Shown: in pieces, positions 1 to 5,112 of the stretch
How positions within the stretch are numbered: position 1 is the stretch's first letter
Layout of the letters: each line of letters begins with the position of its first letter
Assembly: GCA_002400675.1 (NCBI GenBank)
Contig: NVQY01000247.1
Coordinates: forward strand, 1 to 5,112
Origin: Paracoccaceae bacterium
GTDB lineage: Bacteria > Pseudomonadota > Alphaproteobacteria > Rhodobacterales > Rhodobacteraceae
DNA length: 5,112 nucleotides
Direction: 5' to 3'
Notes under the pieces: model-generated
What the model saw: only the letters and a program-made list of their open reading frames with translations
Told to the model about the DNA's origin: nothing
Databases searched by the model: none
Position numbers and translations under genes: made by a program

Positions 1-704
1 TCCGCGTCTTGTTCGGGGGCCTGCTTCGGCCTGCGACGGCTGGAAAACCCAAATGCCGGCGGTTGTGTTTCGACCGGGGCCGGGGCCGCTTCAGGTTCGG
101 GCGCAGGGGTCGCTTCTGGTTCAGGTGCCGGTTTGGGGGCCGGTTTGAGCACCGGTTTAGCCGGGCCGATCACCACAACGGCTATGCCATCGGGTTCAAT
201 CTCGGGGGCGCCGGGCAGGGTGCTGGCGTGGGCCGACGGGCCAAAGAACGGTTCGCCCAGAAACTGGTTTTCGCCGGGGGCGGCAACAAAACTGACCGGG
301 TTAAAGCCGTGTTCCACGGCAAACGCCTCGGCCTCGACCAAAGTTTCGCGGGCCACGGCGGAGACATAGGTGGTCCCGCCATCCAGCGACAAATCATAGA
401 CCAGATCGTCCACTGCATAGGGGGTGGCCCCCTGCAAAGCCTCGCGCACCAGAGCTTCGCGGGCCACATCGCCGGCCCCTGCGGTATCAACGCCAAGATA
501 GCGGATCTGTTCATTGGGCACGATCACCTTGCAGCCCAGACCGTCGGCCCCGTATGCCAGCGCCTTGTCGCGCAGCGCCGCCAGTTCGGCCCCCAGATCG
601 ACCGCCTCAAGCGACACTTCGCCAACGCTGCGCCAACCGCCCGCCGCGCGCTGCAACAGGCAAATACCGTCAAACGATAACGAAAGCGCAAACCCCGGTT
701 TCAT
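1..704 (-). CDS. Conserved Rhodobacterales protein, N-terminal part (runs off left edge)
   Basis: The minus frame is open from an ATG at 704-702 to the window edge, giving 234 residues with no stop. It starts MKPGFALSLSFDG, includes VPNEQIRYL (residues 62-70) and ATPYAV (93-98), and reads as a globular alpha/beta domain to about residue 179. A low-complexity linker rich in Pro, Ala and Glu, with repeated PAPEPE units, follows at about 181-218, then a basic RRR (223-225). The C-terminal part lies outside the window. I recognise the N-terminal pattern as a conserved family of Rhodobacteraceae; from memory its members are often labelled 'translation initiation factor 2', which nothing here supports: no GTPase motif is seen. 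The pattern vaguely recalls the actin-like cytoplasmic domain of GspL/PilM secretion and pilus proteins, but this is weak inference. No strong Shine-Dalgarno precedes the ATG (only GGAA, too far upstream). It is divergent from the SIMPL gene. A long plus-strand reading frame over the same bases is its codon-aligned mirror. Confidence 0.85.
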   Translation of the reverse strand, partial: MKPGFALSLSFDGICLLQRAAGGWRSVGEVSLEAVDLGAELAALRDKALAYGADGLGCKVIVPNEQIRYLGVDTAGAGDVAREALVREALQGATPYAVDDLVYDLSLDGGTTYVSAVARETLVEAEAFAVEHGFNPVSFVAAPGENQFLGEPFFGPSAHASTLPGAPEIEPDGIAVVVIGPAKPVLKPAPKPAPEPEATPAPEPEAAPAPVETQPPAFGFSSRRRPKQAPEQDA

Positions 705-831
705 GTCGCAGCAGGTTCCATTGTTTTGCCTTTGCTCAGTCAACATCGACGGGTGCCAGGCATCCGCCGCGCAATCTTAATGCAGGACGTGCCCGAGGAA
801 AAGGAAAACACTGCCCCCAAGCGCGCCGAAT

Positions 832-845
832 GTGATTACAATCAG
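832..845. promoter_or_regulatory. Candidate CRP/FNR-family operator
   Basis: The bases read GTGAT-TACA-ATCAG. The inner part, TGATTACAATCA, is a perfect inverted repeat with 5-bp arms. FNR-type regulators, including FnrL of Rhodobacter, bind TTGAT-N4-ATCAA; this site matches 8 of the 10 defined bases and differs only at the outermost pair. It also contains TGTGA, the left CRP half-site. The centre is about 38 bp before the SIMPL start codon, too close for normal class II activation of that gene. If real, it would more likely repress the SIMPL gene or act on the divergent gene. A chance match cannot be excluded. Confidence 0.35.
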
Positions 846-864
846 GTAACTAGCAGCAATTTTT

Positions 865-871
865 TGGAGGA
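865..871 (+). promoter_or_regulatory. Ribosome binding site of the SIMPL gene
   Basis: TGGAGGA lies upstream of the ATG at 877, with 6 bases between GGAGG and the start codon. It fixes this ATG as the start and agrees with the signal peptide beginning there. Confidence 0.85.
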
Positions 872-876
872 TTCCC

Positions 877-1599
877 ATGAAAGACCGCATTTTCAGTGTC
901 GCCCTTTGGCTGGCGGCCATGTCCCTGCCGTTTGCGTCCGCTGCAATGGCCGCCGGAAACCTGCGCCAGATCACCGTGACCGGCACCGGCAGCGTGGCCA
1001 CGGTGCCCGATATGGCAATGATCAATCTGGGCGTTTCCAATCGGGCGAAACAGGCCGCCGACGCGATGGCCGCCACCTCTGAAACCACCGCCAAGATGTT
1101 GCAGCAACTGGCCGCCCTTGGGATTGAACCGGCGGACATGCAAACCAGCAACCTGTCGCTGAACCCGGTGTGGTCGAACCGCAGTTCGTCAGGGTCTGGG
1201 GTCAGGCCGGGGCCGGGGGATCGTGAAATCTTGGGGTTTGTCGCCAGCAATTCAGTGCTGGTCAGGGTGCGTGATCTGCACGCTTTGGGCCAGATCATGG
1301 CGGCGGTGACCTCGGTCGGGGCCAACAATTTCAACGGCTTGCAGTTCTCGCTTCAGGACCCTGAGCCGCTGGCAAATCTCGCCCGGCAAAAGGCGGTGGC
1401 CGATGCGATCGCCAAGGCGTCGCTGTTTGCCATGGCCGCAGATGTGCCCCTTGGCGCGGTTCAAAGCATTACCGAACAAGGCGGCGCGCGCCCCATGGCG
1501 ATGGAAATGCCTGTCGCGCGCGGGGCCGCCATGCCGATCGCGGCCGGCGAAGTGTCGGTCGCGGCCTCGGTGGTGATGGTGTTTGCGATTGGCGACTGA
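877..1599 (+). CDS. SIMPL domain-containing (DUF541) exported protein
   Basis: This 240-residue protein starts at an ATG behind a good Shine-Dalgarno and ends in TGA. Residues 1-25 form a signal peptide: a basic MKDR start, a hydrophobic core (about 5-20) and an AMA cleavage motif before A26, so the mature protein should be periplasmic or outer-membrane associated. The rest is one SIMPL/DUF541 domain (about 29-238). It shows the family's opening strand ITVTGTGSVATVPDMA, the helix with NRAKQAADAMAATSETTAKM, the GIEPADMQTSNLSLNPVW segment, and VASNSVLVRVRDL followed by a repeat of the same fold. The length is usual for the family. The biochemical role is unsettled; relatives include the E. coli periplasmic protein YggE, linked to oxidative stress, and the domain can form oligomeric rings. 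It is convergent with the RTX gene and divergent from the left-hand gene, so probably monocistronic. The family call is confident; the function is not. Confidence 0.92.
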   Translation: MKDRIFSVALWLAAMSLPFASAAMAAGNLRQITVTGTGSVATVPDMAMINLGVSNRAKQAADAMAATSETTAKMLQQLAALGIEPADMQTSNLSLNPVWSNRSSSGSGVRPGPGDREILGFVASNSVLVRVRDLHALGQIMAAVTSVGANNFNGLQFSLQDPEPLANLARQKAVADAIAKASLFAMAADVPLGAVQSITEQGGARPMAMEMPVARGAAMPIAAGEVSVAASVVMVFAIGD

Positions 1600-1607
1600 A
1601 CCCGCGT

Positions 1608-1642
1608 CACACCGCCCCGGCGAAACCCACAGGGGCGGTGTG
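1608..1642. terminator. Strong hairpin between convergent genes, probable bidirectional terminator
   Basis: CACACCGCCCC (1608-1618) and GGGGCGGTGTG (1632-1642) form a perfect 11-bp, GC-rich stem around a 13-base loop. It starts 8 bases after the SIMPL stop codon and lies 22 bases beyond the end of the convergent RTX gene. The T-tract is poor on the plus side (GTTTGCG) and absent on the minus side, so it is not a textbook Rho-independent terminator. Its position between two gene ends nevertheless fits termination or 3'-end protection for both transcripts. Confidence 0.65.
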
Positions 1643-1664
1643 GTTTGCGTTCAATCCCAGTTGC

Positions 1665-3434
1665 TTACAGGATAAAGTCATCCACGCTTAGACCCAGGCT
1701 TTCGACTTCTATGCGCATGTCGACTTTTTGATCCCCGTCCACGTCAATCAGAATTTTGGTAGAGCTGTCGCCGGATTTCACAACTCTTACTTCATGTCCG
1801 GCCCCAGAGAACGGACCCCTGCCAAGATAGGCCAGCGGGCCGTTGACAAGCTGGCTCAGGTCGATGTCATCAACACCGGTTTCAAAATCGACGATGGCAT
1901 CGACGGCCCCTTTGGCGGCGCTGTCGTTGAGGGTCCGAAAGACAAACAGATCGGCACCGTCACCGCCGGTCATCCGGTCGATTCCGATCCCGCCAATCAG
2001 CACGTCCGCGCCATCGCCGCCGTTCAGCGCGTCATCGCCGCTGCCTCCGCGCAGAACGTCGTCACCGTCGCCCCCGGTCAGGGCATCGTTGCCCTTGCCG
2101 CCGACCAGCCGGTCGTCACCGGCGAGTCCGGTCAGGGCGTCGCTTCCTGCGCGCCCTTTCAACTGGTTATCGCCGCTGTTGCCGAACAACTGGTTGGCGG
2201 TGTTGTTGCCGATGCCATTGATGTTCCCGGTGCCGATAAGTTCCAGAATCTCGGCGTCGGCCCGCAGGGCATAGCTGACGCTGGACTGAATGCGGTCAAT
2301 GCCGGCCCCGGCAATGATCTTTAGCCCGCCGTCGTCGATGGTGAACAGGTCATTGCCCGCGCCGCCATAGACCGCGCCACTGACGTCGCCGCCCCGGCCA
2401 TCGAACTGATCCGCGCCCTTGCCCAGCCGTACATGGCCGATGATCTGACCCTTGTTGATCAGAATGTCGATCTCGCCGCTGCCGACAAACGCCTCGTCCA
2501 GACCCGAAATCGTGCCGGTGTTGACCACCTTGTTGCTGCCGCCAACGATGGTGTTGGTGACGACGATGCCCGCATCCGGCAGGGTGGCCCCGGGCAGGGC
2601 CTCAACACTTGACCCGATGGTGCCGGAATTGCGCACCACGTTCAGGTTGCCGCTGATGCGCAACCCGGTCAGGTCGCCCTCAACCGCGCCGCTGTTGGCG
2701 AAAAAGTTGCCCTCGCCGACGATCACCACGGCTTCGCCGCCTTGAATGGTGCCGCTGTTGCGCGCGGTGTTGGCATTGCTGAACAGGCTAAGCCCTTTGA
2801 CTGAACCGGAAATCATGCCCTGATTGGTCAGGCCGCCTGCGCCGCCTTCTATGGCGACGCCGGTCCCGCGACTGGTTATCGTGCCAAGGTTAAGGATCTC
2901 GATGCCCGATCCTTCGGACTGGATACCGGCGGTTTGCCCGTTAAGCATCCCGCTGTTGGTGATCCGGTCGTTGATGGATCTGGTCAGGATTGCATCCCCG
3001 TCCGCCGACATGATCGTGCCGCTGTTAGCGACGTCATTGTTCGGGCCTTCCAGCAAATAGACGCCAAGGCCTCTGCCGCTGATCATGCCCTGATTTGTCA
3101 GGGTCAGATTGCCGTCACTGCTGGTTAGGCCGAAATTGGAGGCAAAAATCGCCCCGTCGGAAAACACCGTCACCGAATTGTTGCCAATCGGATCCACCGG
3201 ATCGCCGCTTAGCAATACCCCCGAGCCAAGCGCGCCACCGGCCGTACCTTCGGAAATGATGGTGCCGTGGATCAGAAAGCTGTTGTTCACCGAACTGATG
3301 GTGCTGCTGATGCCGTTGCGAAAGCCGCTGACAACGACATCCGGGTTGATGATCCATGTGTCATTTGCCCCATTCGCGGCAAGTGCGGTGGAATTGCTGG
3401 TGAGGATGTTAGCCGGGATAACAGATGTGGTCAT
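1665..3434 (-). CDS. RTX calcium-binding protein with beta-solenoid N-terminus, probable type I secretion substrate
   Basis: The frame reads 589 residues from the ATG at 3434-3432. The same frame extends upstream to a TTG at 3533, but the ATG has AAAGG 7 bases ahead of it and the 33 extra residues are charged and not signal-like, so I prefer the ATG. There is no Sec signal peptide. Residues about 50-335 contain twelve N-S-G-T-I-like motifs spaced about 22 residues apart, suggesting a right-handed beta-helix. A short RTX-like patch (about 338-382, with GGAGNDLF) follows, then an SSVSYALRADAEILELIGTG linker often seen in RTX proteins. Nine consecutive GGxGxDxLx nonapeptides occupy 418-498 and should bind calcium. 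Residues about 495-589 resemble the peptidase M10 serralysin C-terminal module (DLFVFRTLNDS, then AIVDFETGVDDIDLSQL) and end in DDFIL, typical of type I secretion signals. There is no HExxH zinc motif, so it is not a protease by this evidence. Secretion to the cell surface or medium is inferred; no exporter gene is in the window. The biological role (adhesin, S-layer-like or other) is unknown. Confidence 0.9.
   Translation of the reverse strand: MTTSVIPANILTSNSTALAANGANDTWIINPDVVVSGFRNGISSTISSVNNSFLIHGTIISEGTAGGALGSGVLLSGDPVDPIGNNSVTVFSDGAIFASNFGLTSSDGNLTLTNQGMISGRGLGVYLLEGPNNDVANSGTIMSADGDAILTRSINDRITNSGMLNGQTAGIQSEGSGIEILNLGTITSRGTGVAIEGGAGGLTNQGMISGSVKGLSLFSNANTARNSGTIQGGEAVVIVGEGNFFANSGAVEGDLTGLRISGNLNVVRNSGTIGSSVEALPGATLPDAGIVVTNTIVGGSNKVVNTGTISGLDEAFVGSGEIDILINKGQIIGHVRLGKGADQFDGRGGDVSGAVYGGAGNDLFTIDDGGLKIIAGAGIDRIQSSVSYALRADAEILELIGTGNINGIGNNTANQLFGNSGDNQLKGRAGSDALTGLAGDDRLVGGKGNDALTGGDGDDVLRGGSGDDALNGGDGADVLIGGIGIDRMTGGDGADLFVFRTLNDSAAKGAVDAIVDFETGVDDIDLSQLVNGPLAYLGRGPFSGAGHEVRVVKSGDSSTKILIDVDGDQKVDMRIEVESLGLSVDDFIL
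1941..2183 (-). repeat. Nine tandem RTX nonapeptide repeats
   Basis: Residues 418-498 of the RTX protein form nine uninterrupted 9-residue units of the GGxGxDxLx type, a 27-bp period in the DNA. The central units (GGKGNDALT, GGDGDDVLR, GGSGDDALN, GGDGADVLI) are close to consensus. The first three lack the second glycine, and the eighth (GGIGIDRMT) has M at the usual Leu position. Such arrays fold into a calcium-dependent parallel beta-roll outside the cell. Confidence 0.92.
2442..3272 (-). repeat. Twelve degenerate ~22-residue solenoid repeats (N-S-G-T-I motif)
   Basis: In the 589-residue numbering the motif (N-[SQTLK]-G-x-[IVML] or close variants) begins at residues 55, 92, 114, 137, 160, 182, 204, 226, 247, 269, 305 and 327. 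Spacings are 37, 22, 23, 23, 22, 22, 22, 21, 22, 36 and 22. One coil of about 22 residues is typical of right-handed beta-helix proteins. The two long intervals are one coil plus 14-15 residues, suggesting loop insertions. The repeats are conserved at protein level only loosely, so they are old rather than recent duplications. Confidence 0.75.
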
Positions 3435-3441
3435 GGGTATA

Positions 3442-3446
3442 CCTTT
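3442..3446 (-). promoter_or_regulatory. Ribosome binding site supporting the ATG start of the RTX gene
   Basis: On the minus strand AAAGG sits 7 bases before the ATG at 3434. It is a moderate Shine-Dalgarno but better than anything ahead of the upstream in-frame TTG at 3533, and it decides the start chosen here. Confidence 0.6.
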
Positions 3447-3504
3447 GAAATATATGGAAAAATGTCTTTCGGTCAGGTGGTGGGTGGGCTGCCCGTACCC
3501 CGGT

Positions 3505-3533
3505 AATATTGGGGTGCGGGCGTTGTTGGCCAA
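3505..3533 (-). promoter_or_regulatory. Possible sigma-70-type promoter of the RTX gene
   Basis: On the minus strand TTGGCC (3533-3528) and AATATT (3510-3505) are separated by 17 bp, each matching 4 of 6 consensus bases. Transcription would start near 3498 and leave a leader of about 64 bases before the ATG. It lies in the only AT-richer stretch between metY and the RTX gene. If used, the upstream TTG start would be excluded from the transcript. The match is modest and could be chance. Confidence 0.3.
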
Positions 3534-3544
3534 AAAGGGCCGGG

Positions 3545-4837
3545 TCAGGAACAGGCCAGCGACAGCGCCTGATCAAGATCGCGGATCAGGTCATCCGAAT
3601 CCTCGATGCCGATCGACACCCGCACCACGTTTGGCCCGGCCCCGGCGGCCTCTTGTTGCTCTGCCGTCAACTGCCGGTGCGTGGTAGAGGCCGCATGGAT
3701 GACCAGCGAGCGCGCATCGCCCAGATTGGCCACATGGCTGAAAATCTCCAGCGAATTGACCAGCTTGACGCAGGCGTCATAGCCGCCCTTGACCGCGAAG
3801 GTGAACAACCCGCCCGCGCCCTTGGGGTACAGCGCCTTGGCTCGTTCATAATAGGGCGACGAGGGCAGGCCGGCGTAGGTGACGTAATCCACGCGCGGGT
3901 CGGCCTCTAGCCACGCGGCGACGGTTTCGGCGTTCTGCACATGGCGCTGCATCCGTAAGGAAAGGGTTTCGATGCCCATCAAGGTGTAATGCGCCGCCTG
4001 CGGGTTCATGGTCATGCCCAGATCGCGCAAGCCCACGGCGATGCCGTGAAAGGTGAACGCCAGCGGACCAAATGTCTCGTGAAACTTCAGCCCGTGATAG
4101 GCCGGTTCCGGCTGGCTGAGCGATGGGAACTTGTCATTGGCTGACCAGTCGAACGTGCCGGAATCCACCACGCAGCCGCCCATCACCGTGCCGTTTCCGG
4201 TCAGGTATTTGGTGGTTGAATGCACGATCAGGGCCGCGCCATGTTCAAACGGGCGGCACAGGTATGGCGTGGCCGAGGTGTTATCGACGATCAGCGGAAT
4301 ACCCGCCGCATCCGTAACATCGGCGATTGAACGGATATCGGTCACATACCCCCCCGGATTGGCGATGGATTCGCAAAACACCGCGCGGGTGTTTTCGTCG
4401 ATGGCCGCCGCCACCGCGTCTGGGTCGTCGAAATCGACAAAGGTCGCGGACCAGCCGAACCGCTTGATGGTCTGCCCGAACTGCGTGACCGTGCCGCCAT
4501 ATAGCCGGGTCGAGGCAACCACGTTGCACCCCGGTTGCATCAGCGGAAACAGCGCCATGATCTGTGCCGCGTGACCGGACGAACAGCACACCGCACCGGC
4601 GCCGCCCTCAAGCGTGGCAATGCGCTCCTGCAACACCGCAATCGTCGGGTTGGTCAGGCGCGAATAGATGTAACCAACCTCTTGCAGGTTGAACAAGGCG
4701 GCGGCGTGATCAGCGTCGCGAAACACATAGGCTGTGGTCTGATAGATCGGCGTCTGACGCGCGCCCGTGGCCGGGTCGGGCCGGGCACCGGCGTGAATTT
4801 GCAGCGTGTCAAAGCCGTAGGTGGGTCCATCGGTCAT
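3545..4837 (-). CDS. metY: O-acetylhomoserine sulfhydrylase (O-acetylhomoserine aminocarboxypropyltransferase)
   Basis: This 430-residue protein belongs to the Cys/Met-metabolism PLP enzyme family (fold type I). The family member named here converts O-acetyl-L-homoserine and sulfide to L-homocysteine and acetate in the cytoplasm, the direct sulfhydrylation route to methionine. Visible features: QTTAYVF (33-39); YSRLTNPT (58-65) with Tyr58 and Arg60, which contact the cofactor phosphate of the partner subunit; SSGHAAQ (86-92); Tyr113 of RLYGG, which should stack on PLP; Asp185 in IVDNTSATPY; Ser207 and Thr209 beside the Schiff-base lysine Lys210 in HSTTKYLTGNG; and Arg406 in VVRVSIGIED, the likely substrate carboxylate anchor. 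The length and the long insert from FDWSANDKFP to the FHETFGPLAF segment (229-261) fit O-acetylhomoserine sulfhydrylases better than the shorter cystathionine or O-succinylhomoserine enzymes. The ATG has AGGAG 8 bases upstream. All key residues are intact. Exact substrate preference (acetyl- versus succinyl-homoserine) is inferred. Confidence 0.95.
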   Translation of the reverse strand: MTDGPTYGFDTLQIHAGARPDPATGARQTPIYQTTAYVFRDADHAAALFNLQEVGYIYSRLTNPTIAVLQERIATLEGGAGAVCCSSGHAAQIMALFPLMQPGCNVVASTRLYGGTVTQFGQTIKRFGWSATFVDFDDPDAVAAAIDENTRAVFCESIANPGGYVTDIRSIADVTDAAGIPLIVDNTSATPYLCRPFEHGAALIVHSTTKYLTGNGTVMGGCVVDSGTFDWSANDKFPSLSQPEPAYHGLKFHETFGPLAFTFHGIAVGLRDLGMTMNPQAAHYTLMGIETLSLRMQRHVQNAETVAAWLEADPRVDYVTYAGLPSSPYYERAKALYPKGAGGLFTFAVKGGYDACVKLVNSLEIFSHVANLGDARSLVIHAASTTHRQLTAEQQEAAGAGPNVVRVSIGIEDSDDLIRDLDQALSLACS

Positions 4838-4845
4838 AACATGAT

Positions 4846-4850
4846 CTCCT
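4846..4850 (-). promoter_or_regulatory. Ribosome binding site of metY
   Basis: AGGAG on the minus strand lies 8 bases before the ATG at 4837. An out-of-frame ATG between them (4842-4840) opens only ATG-TTA-TGA, a two-codon frame overlapping the real start, probably without meaning. Confidence 0.8.
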
Positions 4851-4987
4851 GTTGAAATTGATTTTTACCGCAAAGCTAGGGGATAGAGGGGCGTGACACA
4901 ACCGGGTGAAATGGCGGGATTGCGCCCTAAGTCTGGCTTATCTGGTGGGGCTTGGAATTGCCGGGCTTATGTGATCCGTAGGTGCCG

Positions 4988-4999
4988 TTCCGCGCGGAA
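4988..4999. repeat. 12-bp perfect palindrome after the right-hand gene
   Basis: TTCCGCGCGGAA is self-complementary and begins 5 bases beyond the stop codon of the right-hand gene (minus strand). The arms meet without a loop, so as RNA only a short stem could form, and no T-tract follows. It may help end that transcript, or be a chance palindrome. Confidence 0.3.
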
Positions 5000-5004
5000 A
5001 ACCC

Positions 5005-5112
5005 CTAGCGCATCCAGAACCCGTTTGATTTGATGCGGTTACGAATCGCCTGTTCCTTACGCGGCAGGTGATCTTGATCGAACAAGGCGCGCACATGGCC
5101 GGCATGCCAGTA
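5005..5112 (-). CDS. Unidentified protein, C-terminal 35 residues (runs in from right edge)
   Basis: The minus frame is open from the window edge to a TAG at 5007-5005. The residues read YWHAGHVRALFDQDHLPR (1-18), then a basic, helix-like KEQAIRNRIKSN and a final GFWMR. Composition and third-position GC look coding, and neither strand offers a better frame here. No family is recognisable from so short a piece. It lies 167 bp upstream of metY in the same direction; the gap and the palindrome at its end argue against a tight operon. Confidence 0.6.
   Translation of the reverse strand, partial: YWHAGHVRALFDQDHLPRKEQAIRNRIKSNGFWMR

Larger units (their letters stand above)
705..876. other. Divergent intergenic region
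   Basis: These 172 bp separate two divergently transcribed genes and must hold the promoters for both. The only clear structure is the inverted repeat at 832-845, listed separately. A TTGACT hexamer on the minus strand (738-743) resembles a -35 element but has no acceptable -10 at 15-18 bp. A TACAAT on the plus strand (837-842) resembles a -10 but has no -35 partner. No small gene with a ribosome binding site is visible. Confidence 0.6.
4838..5004. other. Intergenic region upstream of metY
   Basis: These 167 bp lie between the unidentified right-hand gene and metY, both on the minus strand, and should hold the metY promoter and leader. I find no convincing -35/-10 pair; TTGTGT with TAGCTT 17 bp downstream is the best but matches only 3 of 6 bases in each box. 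No SAM-II riboswitch core is apparent on the coding strand, although such elements occur before homocysteine synthesis genes in other alphaproteobacteria. A GGCTTAT heptamer occurs twice (4935-4941 and 4964-4970), of no clear meaning. Confidence 0.5.

Noticed and set aside
9..680. Long plus-strand reading frame of 223 residues
   Set aside because: It is the codon-aligned antisense mirror of the left-hand minus-strand gene, starts with TTG, has no ribosome binding site, and its Gly/Arg/Phe-rich composition mirrors the Pro/Ala/Glu linker of the real protein.
715..743. Promoter for the left-hand gene with -35 TTGACT (738-743, minus strand)
   Set aside because: No -10-like hexamer occurs at 15-18 bp spacing, and transcription would begin almost at the start codon.
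837..842. TACAAT as -10 box of the SIMPL gene
   Set aside because: No -35 hexamer lies at the right distance; the bases are better explained as part of the CRP/FNR-like palindrome.
1728..2324. 198-residue plus-strand frame opposite the RTX gene
   Set aside because: It is antisense to the repetitive RTX region, where biased codons leave the opposite strand open; no start signal or recognisable family.
1665..3434. Serralysin-type metalloprotease
   Set aside because: The C-terminal module resembles that of serralysins, but the protein lacks an HExxH zinc-binding motif; that module also occurs in many non-protease RTX proteins.
3526..3544. Terminator after metY
   Set aside because: GGCC-CTTTTT-GGCC on the minus strand gives only a 4-bp stem with the T-run in the loop rather than after the stem, too weak to call.
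4841..4980. SAM-II riboswitch before metY
   Set aside because: The coding-strand leader lacks the conserved SAM-II core pairing and the GCUAAA element. A vaguely similar stretch (TTGATTTTTACCGCAAAGCTA) is on the opposite strand and has no methionine gene downstream.
4911..5033. 40-codon plus-strand frame upstream of metY
   Set aside because: No ribosome binding site, unconvincing Arg/Ser-rich product, and its end overlaps the better-supported minus-strand gene end.

Overview
The window looks like ordinary chromosomal DNA from an alphaproteobacterium, most likely of the Rhodobacteraceae (Roseobacter-like). It is GC-rich and compact. The family assignment rests mainly on the left-hand partial protein, whose sequence I recognise as typical of Rhodobacterales; it is an inference, not a search result.

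Layout from left to right: (1) Positions 1-704, minus strand, hold the N-terminal 234 residues of a conserved Rhodobacterales protein that runs off the left edge. It has a globular N-terminal domain followed by a Pro/Ala/Glu-rich linker. (2) A 172-bp divergent intergenic region (705-876) carries an imperfect CRP/FNR-type inverted repeat next to the next gene. (3) Positions 877-1599, plus strand, encode a SIMPL-domain (DUF541) protein with a signal peptide. (4) A strong hairpin (1608-1642) sits between two convergent genes. (5) Positions 1665-3434, minus strand, encode a 589-residue RTX protein. Its N-terminal half is a solenoid of about 22-residue repeats, followed by nine tandem calcium-binding nonapeptides and a serralysin-type C-terminal module, as in type I secretion substrates. 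(6) A 110-bp gap with a possible promoter precedes the RTX gene. (7) Positions 3545-4837, minus strand, encode a complete PLP-dependent O-acetylhomoserine sulfhydrylase (MetY type). (8) A 167-bp intergenic region follows. (9) Positions 5005-5112, minus strand, hold the last 35 codons of an unidentified gene that enters from the right.

The genes do not form an obvious pathway. MetY is cytoplasmic sulfur and methionine metabolism, the SIMPL protein is probably periplasmic, and the RTX protein is probably secreted through a type I exporter that is not encoded here. Spacings of 110 bp or more and changes of strand suggest separate transcription units. I see no CRISPR array, tRNA, rRNA, insertion sequence or attachment site, and no convincing evidence of a new biological system. 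The most noteworthy items are the regular solenoid architecture of the RTX protein, the candidate CRP/FNR site, and the left-hand protein family, which I believe is often misnamed.
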